From Rhizobium rosettiformans (GTDB lineage: Bacteria; Pseudomonadota; Alphaproteobacteria; Rhizobiales; Rhizobiaceae), in the NCBI RefSeq assembly GCF_016806065.1, contig NZ_CP032406.1, positions 310,001 to 374,000 of the forward strand: a stretch of 64,000 nt of DNA, read 5' to 3'. The translations under genes and the position numbers were made by a program. Below are positions 8,863-17,311 of the stretch, piece after piece. The notes under the pieces were generated by a model that saw only the letters and a list, made by a program, of their open reading frames with translations, was not told the origin of the DNA and searched no databases. Positions within the stretch are counted from its first letter, which is position 1. Each line of letters opens with the position of its first letter.

Positions 8863-9788
8863 GCGAAGAGGCCGAGATCGCGCTTGCCCGCGAAACAGTG
8901 AAGAGGATCCCCTTGCTGGCCGGTCACGGCGGCCCGGTCGAACGCCTGGGCGGACTGACCAATCTCGTTTTCCGCGTTGGCGATCACTGCCTGCGCATCC
9001 CGGGCAAGGGCACAGAGGAGTACATTGACCGGATCAACGAAATGATTGCGACAGAGGCAGCCGCCCATGCTGGCGTCGGCCCTGATGTGCTTTATGCGGA
9101 CGCCTCGAGCGGCATCTTCGTCTCCCGCTTCGTACGCGGTGGCGTTACCATGACCCCTGCCCTGTTCCGCAGCATTGAGGGCGCCCCTGCGCGTGCCGCC
9201 CAGGCATTTCGAAAACTCCACGACAGCGGCGCGGTCTTTCCCGCGCGATTCGAACTCTTCTCGATGATCGACAGCTACCTTGGCCTCCTCGCCACAAAGT
9301 CCGTTGCTCTTCCGAACGGGTATGGCGACGTGCTCAAAGCTGCAGAAACCGTCCGAGCTGCCTTGTCTGCCCATCCTCTGCCGAATGTCGCCTGCCACTG
9401 CGATCCGTTATGCGAGAACTTCATCGACACTGGCCACATGATGTGGATTGTCGACTGGGAGTATTCCGGCATGAACGATCCGATGTGGGATCTCGGCGAC
9501 CTCAGTGTGGAGGGTGAATTTGACAGCAAGCAGGAGGAAGAAATGATCCTTGCCTATTTCGGCGGTGAGCCATCTGCCACCGAGCGTGGGCGCATCATCA
9601 TCTACAAGGCAATGTGTGACCTTCTATGGACGCTCTGGGGTCTGATACAGCTCGCAAACGACAATCCTGCAGACGACTTCCGCAGCTATGCCGACAACCG
9701 CTTCGCCCGTTGCAGATCTCTGATGGGTACAAGCCAGTTCGCAGAGGCATTAGAGGCTGTTGCGACATCCAAGTCGACCGACACATGA
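8859..9788 (+). CDS. APH/choline kinase-like phosphotransferase, copy 2
   Basis: This 309-residue protein of the choline/thiamine kinase-like group has HCDPLCEN at residues 180-187 and DWEYSG at 199-204. These are at the same spacing as in the first phosphotransferase of this operon, but the sequence around them is different. It retains the catalytic aspartate (182), the asparagine (187) and the metal-binding aspartate (199), so it should be active. LNNLVFRV-like residues near 33-40 (LTNLVFRV) resemble the nucleotide-binding loop of bacterial choline kinases. It is the last gene of the amine operon, overlapping the preceding stop codon. Two different kinases flanking two dehydrogenases suggest phosphorylated intermediates or two related substrates. 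Substrate unknown. Confidence 0.85.
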   Translation: MSEEAEIALARETVKRIPLLAGHGGPVERLGGLTNLVFRVGDHCLRIPGKGTEEYIDRINEMIATEAAAHAGVGPDVLYADASSGIFVSRFVRGGVTMTPALFRSIEGAPARAAQAFRKLHDSGAVFPARFELFSMIDSYLGLLATKSVALPNGYGDVLKAAETVRAALSAHPLPNVACHCDPLCENFIDTGHMMWIVDWEYSGMNDPMWDLGDLSVEGEFDSKQEEEMILAYFGGEPSATERGRIIIYKAMCDLLWTLWGLIQLANDNPADDFRSYADNRFARCRSLMGTSQFAEALEAVATSKSTDT

Positions 9789-9827
9789 CTTACCAAAAGG
9801 TGCTTTTGCCCCACGATTGTTGACGGG

Positions 9828-10025
9828 TTATCCAATGAGGACCGCAGCAATCTTTTCAAACGCCTGACGAAGCTAGTCTTCCAGATTTCTCGGCATCTCG
9901 CCGCCCGGCTCGCTACCTGTCATGCCTGTTAGAAAAACTTGGTCACCGGAGATGATACCCGGCGAAAGCCTCATTTGGTCAGCGGTTGCCCGCGCCCCAG
10001 CCGGAAATAGCGCCCTGCGTTGCAT
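9828..10025 (-). pseudogene. RidA (YjgF/L-PSP) family remnant with in-frame stop
   Basis: Read on the minus strand from the ATG at 10025, the frame gives an N-terminal half of a RidA-like protein, including LSPGIISGDQVFLTGMTGSE and then RQAFEKIAAVL. It is interrupted by a TAG at 9873-9875, where a CAG glutamine codon would fit. It ends after 66 codons, about half the usual 125-130 residues. RidA proteins deaminate reactive enamines or imines. The match is by motif memory, not alignment. A GAGGGA ribosome site stands just upstream of the ATG, so this was once a normal gene. It is the main content of the 500-base gap after the amine operon. Confidence 0.6.
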
Positions 10026-10059
10026 GGTTCCCTCGTTTGCTTTTGAATGCGACTATACG

Positions 10060-10077
10060 ATGTCGAAACCCCGACAT
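10060..10077. repeat. Short inverted repeat upstream of the RidA remnant
   Basis: ATGTCG at 10060-10065 is exactly repeated in inverse orientation as CGACAT at 10072-10077, separated by six bases. It lies 35 bases upstream of the start of the RidA remnant and could be an old operator. It is short enough to be chance. Confidence 0.25.
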
Positions 10078-10299
10078 ACCGGTCAATGACCGCTTCTGAG
10101 CTATGACGCCATAATGACGCCTGTCGACCCGAAGCCCTCACTCATTCCTTCGAAGTCGAGTGACCCAGACGCTCAAAGATTTATCCGGAAATCGGCATAA
10201 TGTAATCCGGCAACAGCGCATAGTGCTGTTGAACCCGATCAGCTATCTCCTCTTATACCGACCGCAGCGACGGCGCTCGGATCAAGATTGGAGGCAGTC

Positions 10300-11253
10300 A
10301 TGACACAAGACTCGAAACCATTGGTCGCAATCGTGGGCGCTACAAGCAAGCAGGGCCGGAGCGTCGCGGAGACGCTTCTTGGTAGTCAACGCTTCCGCGT
10401 TCGTGCACTGACCCGTAGCAGCGATTCTCCGGCGGCAAGAAGACTTGCGGATATGGGCGCAGAGATCGCCAATGTTCCACTGGAGCTTGGCCGCACGAAT
10501 GACCTCGTGCGCGCTTTCGAAGGCGCATTGGGCGTTTTCCTGATGACCCCTCCTGTCGCTCCACCCGATACGAGCGAGGCACCCCTTGGCCGGCAGCTGG
10601 CTGATGCGGCAGTGGCGGCCGGCGTCCAGCACATCGTCTTCAGCACACTGGAGAATGTTGACGCGATTTCAAATGGGTCCAAGTATGCACCGCATTTCAC
10701 CGACAAGGCCAAGGTCGCCGACTACATTCGTGGCCTGCCCGTTTCGCACTCTTTCGTCATGCTCGCTTTCTTCTACACGAACTTGTTAGAGTACTATGTT
10801 CCCCGCTATGATGGAGACAGGCTGCTCCTGCCGATCTATCTTCCCGAGAATTTCCGCGCTCCGTTCGTAGATCCGTTGACGGCTACGGGCCCTGTCGTAC
10901 TGGAGATCTTCTCCAATCCGGCGATTTATGCTGGCAGGACGCTTCCAATTGTTGGCGACATCATTTCTCCGCGTGAGATGGTGGAGACCTTTCAGCGGGT
11001 GACAGGTATCAGGGCCGAATATCGCAATGCCTTCACTCGGGATGGGCTGCTCGAGAATTTTCCGGCTTTCGCCAGCAACGACCTGTTAGTGAAGGAGCTT
11101 CTTGGCATGGTTCAATATGCCGTCGAATACGGTTATTTCAGCGAGGCCAGTGACCTAGAATGGAGCCGCAGGCTGAACCCGTCAACGTTGAATTGGGAGC
11201 AATTCCTAAGAACAACAGGATGGCGGGGAACCCAACAGTCCTTCGGGGTTTAA
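10300..11253 (+). CDS. NmrA-like NAD(P)-binding reductase
   Basis: A 317-residue SDR-type protein of the NmrA/HSCARG group, cytoplasmic. The N-terminus has a Rossmann loop VGATSKQGRSV (about residues 9-19) of the GxxxxxGxxV kind, then the sequence ALTRSSDSPAARRLADMG, typical of NADPH-binding NmrA proteins. Members act as redox sensors or as quinone or ketone reductases; nothing here selects between these. The ATG at 10300 is preferred because GGAGG stands five bases before it; a TTG at 10288 is the only earlier option. It converges on a LysR regulator gene, with their ends overlapping by four bases, which suggests the two are functionally paired. Confidence 0.85.
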   Translation: MTQDSKPLVAIVGATSKQGRSVAETLLGSQRFRVRALTRSSDSPAARRLADMGAEIANVPLELGRTNDLVRAFEGALGVFLMTPPVAPPDTSEAPLGRQLADAAVAAGVQHIVFSTLENVDAISNGSKYAPHFTDKAKVADYIRGLPVSHSFVMLAFFYTNLLEYYVPRYDGDRLLLPIYLPENFRAPFVDPLTATGPVVLEIFSNPAIYAGRTLPIVGDIISPREMVETFQRVTGIRAEYRNAFTRDGLLENFPAFASNDLLVKELLGMVQYAVEYGYFSEASDLEWSRRLNPSTLNWEQFLRTTGWRGTQQSFGV

Positions 11254-12191
11254 CTCGAACCGGTCGACGATTGGTGCGAGGTGATCCCGGGCAATTTCCT
11301 GATTTCTTCAACAAGGAAATCGGCCAGCAATCGAACGCGGGTGATCCCGGCCCGTTCCGGAACAACGAGCAGGCTGGCAGGAACCGCCTCCAGGTCGTAA
11401 TCGTCAAGGACAGTTTCAAGTTTGCCTGCGTCGAGCAAATCCTGAACTAGCCATAGATGTGCCGGCGCTATGCCGCGGCCGGCGGCAACAGCGGCTCGGG
11501 CGGCTAGGCCGTGGTCCACGCGTAAGGTTCCGTTCATGGGTGCGATAAAACGTGTCCCATCGGGACCACAGATAAAGAGTTGATCGCTTCCGGCAACGTT
11601 GGACATGACGACGCCGTTGTGGTGCGTCAATTCTGACGGACGCGTGGGTCTTCCATGGTTGGAGAAGTAGTCGGGCGACCCCACGAGTTTCCGGATACTG
11701 GCCCCAACTGTGACAAGTTTCATTCCTCCGTCGATGATGGGTCCTAGGCGCAAAGCTATGTCCACGCCCTCGCGTGCGAGATCAATGCGCTCGTCTGTAA
11801 GATTGAGGTCTATCCGGATATAAGGATATTTGTCCTGAAAAGCGAAGATGATGCGCGTAACGTGCAGCACGCCGAGCGCCGCGGTGCAGGAAAGGCGCAC
11901 CGCGCCCAGAGGAACCCGCCGAGCGTCTCTGACCTCTTCCGACGCCTGTTCTACGAGGCGCAGGATCTGCAGGCAGTTCGCATAGTATCGATTGCCTTCC
12001 TCCGTCAGAGTAACGCGACGAGTCGTGCGCCCAAGCAACGGGACCCCCACTGCCTGCTCAAGCTCATTAATGTGACGAGTTACTGTCGATTGACCGATCC
12101 CCAGCTCTCGTGCGGTCGCCGACAGACTGCCACGTTGTGCAACACGCACGAAGGTGCGCATGCGATCCAGGGAAACGTGATTATTATCCAT
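11250..12191 (-). CDS. LysR-family transcriptional regulator
   Basis: A 313-residue LysR-type regulator. The N-terminal winged helix-turn-helix begins at LDRMRTFVRVAQRGSLSATA and continues through GIGQSTVTRHINELE, with an effector-binding domain after about residue 90. I placed the start at 12191 (MDNNHVSLD) because the 50 codons upstream in frame do not belong to the family. It is convergent with the NmrA-like gene, overlapping it by four bases. The sequence resembles the large group of LysR proteins that control a neighbouring oxidoreductase in response to aromatic or oxidative compounds. The effector is unknown. Confidence 0.88.
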   Translation of the reverse strand: MDNNHVSLDRMRTFVRVAQRGSLSATARELGIGQSTVTRHINELEQAVGVPLLGRTTRRVTLTEEGNRYYANCLQILRLVEQASEEVRDARRVPLGAVRLSCTAALGVLHVTRIIFAFQDKYPYIRIDLNLTDERIDLAREGVDIALRLGPIIDGGMKLVTVGASIRKLVGSPDYFSNHGRPTRPSELTHHNGVVMSNVAGSDQLFICGPDGTRFIAPMNGTLRVDHGLAARAAVAAGRGIAPAHLWLVQDLLDAGKLETVLDDYDLEAVPASLLVVPERAGITRVRLLADFLVEEIRKLPGITSHQSSTGSS

Positions 12192-13020
12192 TTTTCGGCA
12201 GAATGTTGCTAATGCTCCCTTGTAGTCCGGAAGACGATCGTTGGCCATAGCCGTGTGCTGACGACTGCAGATGACCGCAAGGGCGCAAAGCGGTCGTCGC
12301 GGCTGGGCGCCATTCGACCATAGTGGAAGCGAACAGCCCAAGCTTTTTCATTCGGCCCAGTCCAGATGCATGCCAAACCAATATCGCGCAACAAGTTGTT
12401 GACCAGCCGCCAAGTGAGAACATAATAGGAACATTTTCCGCTCTCACCGGCAGCAAAGGCTCGTCCTCTCATGCAACACGATTCCGCAAAGATCCTGGAA
12501 CTCCATGTCGCTATTGCCCTTGGCTGCCTCAGGCGCACAACAATCAGAAGCTATGCCGGCCGCGGACCAAGCCGCCGTCGCGATCTGCACCTGATCCCGT
12601 CCATGGCTGAGGCTGTCGCTCACCACGTGACATCCTCGCTCCATTTTGAGAAAGACGGCGCCGCAGTGATCCTGAGCCGCATAACACGACATATCGAGGC
12701 CGTTTTGCAGAGCGTCTCCGATGCTGAGGCGCGCGCATGGGCAGGGATTGATGCCAATCAGCGTGACCTTGCGCGAAGTGTCATCGGCAACCGCATAAGC
12801 CTACGCCTGCAGGAGCGCTACGCGGTTCTATCAAATCGTCGGTCGGCCATTGTGCCAGCAAGCGGCGTCTGGTGCGGGCTCCCGTCTGCCGAAAGCGATT
12901 AGCGATCACAATCAGACACCGCAGCCTGATCCCGCATGTTCGTGCGGCAGGGCGATCGAATGGACATCTTGATACATGACGTGCCCGTGGCCGGCTTCCC
13001 AAAGAGGGACCTCACTTTCA
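12192..13020. other. 829-base region without a confident gene
   Basis: Open frames exist on both strands (the longest is 12471-12902 on the plus strand). None shows a recognisable family, a good ribosome site and coherent codon use together. A minus-strand frame between about 12770 and 12444 has high third-position GC and reads coherently (for example VTLIGINPCPCARLSIGDAL). It may be the remnant of a lost gene, which I cannot name. Confidence 0.3.
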
Positions 13021-13150
13021 GTTCATATTTATGACCTTTGAAGCGGCATTGCTTCGGCGGAATGAACACGAATTGACAGCAAACCGCTGCGCGCCACGAT
13101 GTTCATAATTATGAACATAACAGCGTTATACGTTCAGCAGAATGAACACG
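13021..13150. promoter_or_regulatory. Operator cluster upstream of the broken hipBA locus
   Basis: A perfect 18-base palindrome, TGTTCATAATTATGAACA, lies at 13100-13117. A second inverted repeat, GTTCA-6-TGAAC, lies at 13132-13147. Bases 13053-13070 and 13133-13150 are direct repeats matching 16 of 18 (TTCRGCRGAATGAACACG). GTTCATATTTATGAC at 13021-13035 is an imperfect further copy. This spacing of palindromes before a HipB-type antitoxin gene is what autorepression by a dimeric Cro/C1-type repressor would need. The operators are intact although the genes behind them are not. Confidence 0.6.
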
Positions 13151-13160
13151 GCAGGACAAG

Positions 13161-13283
13161 ATGCCACGTATCAGGAGTTAGGCCAGAGTTACACGCGACG
13201 TTCTTCTCGCGCTAGGAAAACTGATCCGCGTCAACCGAACAGAACGCGGACTGACGGCGCAAGAACTGGCTGACCGCGCGGGG
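13161..13283 (+). pseudogene. HipB-like antitoxin remnant (XRE helix-turn-helix), nonsense and truncated
   Basis: The ATG at 13161 begins MPRIRS and then meets TAG at 13179-13181. The same frame continues as ARVTRDVLLALGKLIRVNR followed by TERGLTAQELADRAG, which is the first half of a Cro/C1-type DNA-binding domain. CAG is the likely ancestral codon at the stop. After 13283 the frame no longer resembles an antitoxin, and a HipA-like sequence begins in another frame at about 13291. I infer a deletion that removed the end of hipB and the start of hipA. An AGGA ribosome site precedes the ATG. Confidence 0.6.
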
Positions 13284-13311
13284 AATCATCGCGCCTGCCA
13301 ACGGGCTGAAG

Positions 13312-14319
13312 ATGCCAAGCTCAATCCGTGATGGCTCACCTGACGCCTGGGGGCGCCGCGTGATCATGAACAGGCTGACGGGGAAGAGGCCCGATGCCGT
13401 GGGCGTGCCTGACCTGAGTGAACTGACATTTTTGCTGCAATCCGGATCGGACCGGATTGCAGCGCTCGATTTCCAGGCATCTGCGACCGAGTACGTTCCC
13501 CGCCTTGCGGCCCAAGCAGCACTCGACGAATTGGTCGAAGTGGCGACGCTTGTTGAAAAGGGGATGCCGCTGACACCTGTGCTGGACCAGGCACTCAACC
13601 ACGGCACGTCAATTGGCGGTGCGCGACCGAAGGCACTCATTGACGGCAACGACAAAAAATTCATCGCAAAATTTTCCGCCAGCAACGACACCTATAGCGT
13701 CGTGAAGGCGGAATTCATCGCGATGCGGTTGGCGTCAGCCTGCGGCCTCAAAACTGCTCCTGTCTCGATAACCCGCGCAGCCCACAAGGATGTCCTGCTG
13801 ATCGAACCCTTCGACCGGCTTCACAGTGCAATGGGCTGGACACGTCGCGCCATGGTCTCGGCACTGACTTTGCTTGGGCTCGATGAGACGATGGCGCGCT
13901 ATGCTTCTTACGAAGATCTGGCAGAGCTGGTTCGGCACCGCTTCAGCGAGCCGAAGCAAACGCTACGGGAACTCTATGGCCGGATCTGCTTCAATGTCCT
14001 TTGCGGCAATACCGACGACCACGCCCGCAATCACGCAGCATTCTGGGACGGCAGACAGCTGACGCTGACGCCTGCATATGACATATGCCCGCAAAGTCGC
14101 ACTGGCAGCGAGGCCACACAGGCCATGCTGATCAAGGGCGACATTCGCGCCAGCACGCTTGCGGCATGCCTCGCGGCAGCGCCAGATTATCATTTGACCG
14201 AAGCAGAAGCGGCCAAGCTCATCGAGCATCAGCTTGCAACCATTGCGCAAGATTGGCAGTCGGTCTGCGAAGAGGCCGAGTTGACCGAAGTCGACCGTAA
14301 GCTGTTTGCTGGACGCTAG
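13312..14319 (+). pseudogene. hipA: HipA-like kinase toxin lacking its N-terminal domain
   Basis: The 335-codon frame matches the C-terminal three quarters of a HipA serine/threonine kinase. It has SIRDGSPDAWGRRVI, the glycine-rich loop SIGGARPKALID (about 99-110), the ATP-lysine strand KFIAKFSA, the catalytic NTDDHARNH and the metal-binding TPAYDICP. HipA proteins of this type are about 420-440 residues, so roughly 90 residues (the N-terminal beta-domain) are missing. HipA-like sequence extends a few codons upstream of the first ATG (APANGLK), which places the break at about 13284-13290. The kinase core looks intact, so a shortened product could still be made, but with its antitoxin broken it is most likely inactive. 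HipA phosphorylates translation components such as GltX. Confidence 0.7.
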
Positions 14320-14479
14320 TTCCTCAACAGCTACGCCCTGGAAGGCCTCCATGGTCATTCCGCCCTTGGGGATGCTTACAGCAGTGCACAAAACGCATTG
14401 ATTAGCCGCTCATAGGTTTGGGGGTTGGATGCGTCGTTGTCGCTGGCGCGCTCAAGGCTCCAACTCTGGATCTACTCGC

Positions 14480-15502
14480 TCAGAGATTTTCCTTGAGAAG
14501 AATTTCGATGCGGATCTTTTCCTGTGCCGCCAGCGGCTCGCGAGCATCCGAGCGGGCACGCATGATGCGAATGGCGCTGCGCACCGCATGGCCCGGATCC
14601 TGCGCGATGACGGCATCGATCAGCTCGTCACGAAGCGCCTGCTCGGTAAAGGGCGTACGCTCGTGTACCACGACTGCAATCCCGCTCAGTTCGACATTTC
14701 CGGCAGCAGCAAGGATCGGCACGCGAGCCTCTGCGCTCAGCACATAAATGCCTGAAACGTCGCGGTTGCCAGCCAGGACGCGGCCGATCACCTGCCGGGT
14801 GCGCGCCTCATCCGCATGGGTCTCGATCGAGGGCAGACAGGTCAGGTGCGGAAAGGCGCGATTGATGACCTGATCGAAACCGAGACGGCGCTGGATACTG
14901 TCGAGCGATTGCATGGTTTCGGCAATCACCAAGACCTTCCCAGGCTGAGGTCCGGCCAGCATGCCCATCAGCTTGCCAGCGGTTGCGCCGGCCGCGAAGT
15001 TGTCAATGCCGACAAAATCAGCCTCAGGCAGTTTCTCCTGACCCGAAAGAAACTGCACAACCTTGATATTGCGCTCGAGAAGCCTGGCCATGGCATCGCG
15101 CACCTGCGGAGACTCGGGCGCCATCACCGCAACGCCATCAACACTCTCCTTGTCCAGACTGGAGAGGAGCTTTGCTACGCCATGGGCATCGTCTGTCGCA
15201 ATCTGGCGGCAGGTGATTTCAGTGAGGTCGCCCTTCAGCGCAGCGGTGAGCTCTTCTACGTGGCGCCTGAGTTCGGTGAGGTACAGATCGCCGCTGCCCG
15301 GCAGCAGGAACAGGAAACGGTAAAGCTTGTTCCGGGCAAGACTGACAGCTGCCGGGTTGCGAACGAAGCCGATCCGCTCGATCGCGTCATTGACCAGCCG
15401 GGCGGCCTTTGGGCTCACATTCGGCCGCTCATTCAAGACACGGTCCACAGTCGCAAGGCTGACGCCCGCAGCCTCAGCCAGATCCTTCGCTGTTGGACGC
15501 AT
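14480..15502 (-). CDS. LacI-family regulator of the adjacent ABC/DhaKL operon
   Basis: A 340-residue LacI/GalR-type regulator: a helix-turn-helix from residue 1 (RPTAKDLAEAAGVSLATVDR), the hinge helix NPAAVSLARN, then a periplasmic-binding-protein-like sensor domain. It is divergent from the binding-protein gene at 15762, and two mirror-image operator sites lie in the gap. The VDRVLNERPNVS turn differs from the common VSRVLN version, a variant seen in several rhizobial regulators of sugar uptake. It probably represses both itself and the transport operon until the imported sugar or its product binds. Effector unknown; a triose or polyol is inferred from the kinase at the end of the operon. 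Confidence 0.9.
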   Translation of the reverse strand: MRPTAKDLAEAAGVSLATVDRVLNERPNVSPKAARLVNDAIERIGFVRNPAAVSLARNKLYRFLFLLPGSGDLYLTELRRHVEELTAALKGDLTEITCRQIATDDAHGVAKLLSSLDKESVDGVAVMAPESPQVRDAMARLLERNIKVVQFLSGQEKLPEADFVGIDNFAAGATAGKLMGMLAGPQPGKVLVIAETMQSLDSIQRRLGFDQVINRAFPHLTCLPSIETHADEARTRQVIGRVLAGNRDVSGIYVLSAEARVPILAAAGNVELSGIAVVVHERTPFTEQALRDELIDAVIAQDPGHAVRSAIRIMRARSDAREPLAAQEKIRIEILLKENL

Positions 15503-15566
15503 AGTGACTTCCTGCTGATTTCCGTCTGGCAGAGCTTTCCTTCAAAACGCGGCAAAACGCAAGAAA

Positions 15567-15612
15567 TGATGTGCGCACCTCAAAAACGGCTTGCTTTGAG
15601 GTGCGCACATCA
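15567..15612. promoter_or_regulatory. Pair of LacI-type operators in mirror arrangement
   Basis: The 18-base sequence TGATGTGCGCACCTCAAA at 15567-15584 is repeated perfectly in inverse orientation at 15595-15612 with a ten-base gap. Each 16-base core (TGATGTGC-GCACCTCA) is itself a near-palindrome with the central CG typical of LacI-family operators. The pair lies in the divergent gap between the LacI gene and the transport operon. Centres are 28 bases apart, so two dimers could bind on nearly the same face of the helix. Confidence 0.7.
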
Positions 15613-15761
15613 ATTAGCTTTGTTCTTGGGTCAGGGTAGGGCGTTCAACGCGGCCGGATCCGCTGGAGGAGGCCGGCCAGGGATGAGGGTCCGGAGCCGG
15701 CATTTTGCCCGCAAGGGCGTTTCGCCATCCGTTGGAGACCGGACGGCGCTGGGAGGATGAC

Positions 15762-17105
15762 ATGATGACATCGCTTTACGTGAAAGGCCTGCTTGCTGCC
15801 GCGACAGTTGCATCTTCAATGAGCTTTGGCGCTCTTGTGGCGCATGCCAATGAAAAGGAACTGACGCTCTGCTGGGCAACCTGGGATCCGGCAAACGCGC
15901 TGGTCGAACTCAGCAAGGATTTTGAGGCCTCGTCCGGCATCAAGATGAAGTTCGAGTTCGTGCCGTGGCCGAACTTCGCCGACCGCATGCTCAACGAGCT
16001 CAATTCCGGCGGCAAACTCTGCGACCTGATGATCGGCGACAGCCAGTGGATTGGTGGTGCCGCCGAAAACGGCTGGTATGTGAAGCTCAACGACTTCTTC
16101 GACAAGGAAGGCATCAGCATGGATGCCTTCGTACCGGCAACCGTCACGGGCTATTCCGAATGGCCGAAGAACACCCCGAACTACTGGTCGCTGCCGGCCT
16201 TTGGCGACGTGGTCGGCTGGACCTATCGCAAGGATTGGTTCGAACGCCCGGAGATCCAGAGCGCGTTCAAGGAAAAGTTCGGTCGCGACCTGACGCCGCC
16301 TGCAACCTTCGACGAACTGAAGCAGGTCGCCGAATTCTTCCAGGGCCGCGAGATCGACGGCAAGACTGTTTACGGCGCCTCCATCTACACCGAGCGTGGC
16401 TCCGAGGGCATCACGATGGGCGTGATGGACGTGCTTTACAGCTATGGCTTCAAGTACGACAACCCGGAAAAGCCCTATGATATGGAAGGCTTCGTGAATT
16501 CGGACGGTGCGGTGAAGGGCCTTGAATTCTACAAGTCGCTCTATGACTGCTGCGTCGCGCCGGGCACATCCAACACCTACATGGGTGAAGGTATCGACGC
16601 CTACAAATCGGGCCAGGTTGCCATGCAGATGAACTTCGCCTTCACTTGGCCGGGCTTCGAGGCCGATCCGAACGTTGGTGGCGGCAAGACGGGCTATCTC
16701 GTTAATCCGGCAGGCCCTGGCGGCGAACAATTCGCCCAACTCGGCGGCCAGGGCATTTCAGTTGTCGCCAATACGGACAACATGGACGGCGCGCTGGCCT
16801 ACATCAAGTGGTTCGCGCAGAAGGATGTGCAGGACAAATGGTGGTCCATGGGTGGCTTCTCATGCCTTCGCGCCGTGGTCGAAGACCCGAACTTCGCCAA
16901 GAGTCAGCCCTATGCGCAGACCTTCCTCGACAGCATGGCGATCGTGAAGGACTTCTGGGCAGAGCCGGCCTATGCGTCGCTGCTTCAGGCATCGCAGAAA
17001 CGCTTCCACGATTATGTCGTCGCAGGCAATGGCACCGCAAAAGAAGCGCTTGACGGGCTGATCGCCGACTGGACGGAAACCTTCGAGGACGAAGGCAAGC
17101 TCTGA
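15762..17105 (+). CDS. Sugar/polyol ABC transporter substrate-binding protein
   Basis: This 447-residue periplasmic binding protein of the carbohydrate uptake family CUT1 (UgpB/MalE-like) has an N-terminal signal peptide (VKGLLAAATVASSMSFGALVAHA) ending near residue 29. The mature part begins NEKELTLCWATWDPANALVE. GGGAGG five bases before 15762 selects this start over the earlier in-frame ATG at 15705; a second ATG at 15765 is equally close. The gene opens the LacI-controlled operon and is followed by an RNA hairpin at 17150. The downstream dihydroxyacetone-type kinase suggests a glycerol-, triose- or tetritol-like ligand. It is shorter than GlpV-type glycerol-binding proteins, so it is not simply that protein. 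Confidence 0.9.
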   Translation: MMTSLYVKGLLAAATVASSMSFGALVAHANEKELTLCWATWDPANALVELSKDFEASSGIKMKFEFVPWPNFADRMLNELNSGGKLCDLMIGDSQWIGGAAENGWYVKLNDFFDKEGISMDAFVPATVTGYSEWPKNTPNYWSLPAFGDVVGWTYRKDWFERPEIQSAFKEKFGRDLTPPATFDELKQVAEFFQGREIDGKTVYGASIYTERGSEGITMGVMDVLYSYGFKYDNPEKPYDMEGFVNSDGAVKGLEFYKSLYDCCVAPGTSNTYMGEGIDAYKSGQVAMQMNFAFTWPGFEADPNVGGGKTGYLVNPAGPGGEQFAQLGGQGISVVANTDNMDGALAYIKWFAQKDVQDKWWSMGGFSCLRAVVEDPNFAKSQPYAQTFLDSMAIVKDFWAEPAYASLLQASQKRFHDYVVAGNGTAKEALDGLIADWTETFEDEGKL

Positions 17106-17149
17106 CACCAGCTGAGCCTGACGCCATGACTGGGCTTAGCCCTCCTGCC

Positions 17150-17176
17150 CTCTCCCTCGGCAATGCCGGGGGAGAG
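17150..17176 (+). promoter_or_regulatory. RNA hairpin after the binding-protein gene
   Basis: CTCTCCCTCGGCA at 17150-17162 pairs with TGCCGGGGGAGAG at 17164-17176, with one T-G wobble, to form a strong stem in the 206-base gap between the binding protein and the first permease. No T-run follows, so it is more likely an RNA-stabilising or attenuating stem than a full terminator. It would keep binding-protein expression above that of the membrane genes. Confidence 0.55.
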
Positions 17177-17311
17177 ACACAAAGCCAGCGCTGCCGCCGG
17201 CACCAATCTTTCAAAGCCTTGAAGCCTGCCGGCACCAGTAGAACCTTGCCTCGTTGCGACAAGGCCTAAGGTCCCGGCTGCCCATTTGGAAACGTTAAAC
17301 GGATCCGGACG

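Noticed and set aside
3089..9788. Aminoglycoside resistance as the role of the two APH-like proteins
   Set aside because: Both are embedded in an amine transport and oxidation operon with overlapping start codons, which fits metabolic kinases better.
12471..12902. A 143-codon plus-strand open frame between the LysR gene and hipBA
   Set aside because: There is no recognisable family and no good ribosome site, and a minus-strand frame in the same place has stronger third-position GC. Treated as unresolved.
13073..13078. TTGACA as a -35 box for the hipBA promoter
   Set aside because: No -10 element at 16-18 bases; the nearest AT-rich hexamer is 25 bases away, inside the palindrome.
15816..16739. 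A 307-codon minus-strand frame inside the sugar-binding-protein gene
   Set aside because: Antisense shadow; the plus strand has a signal peptide and binding-protein features.
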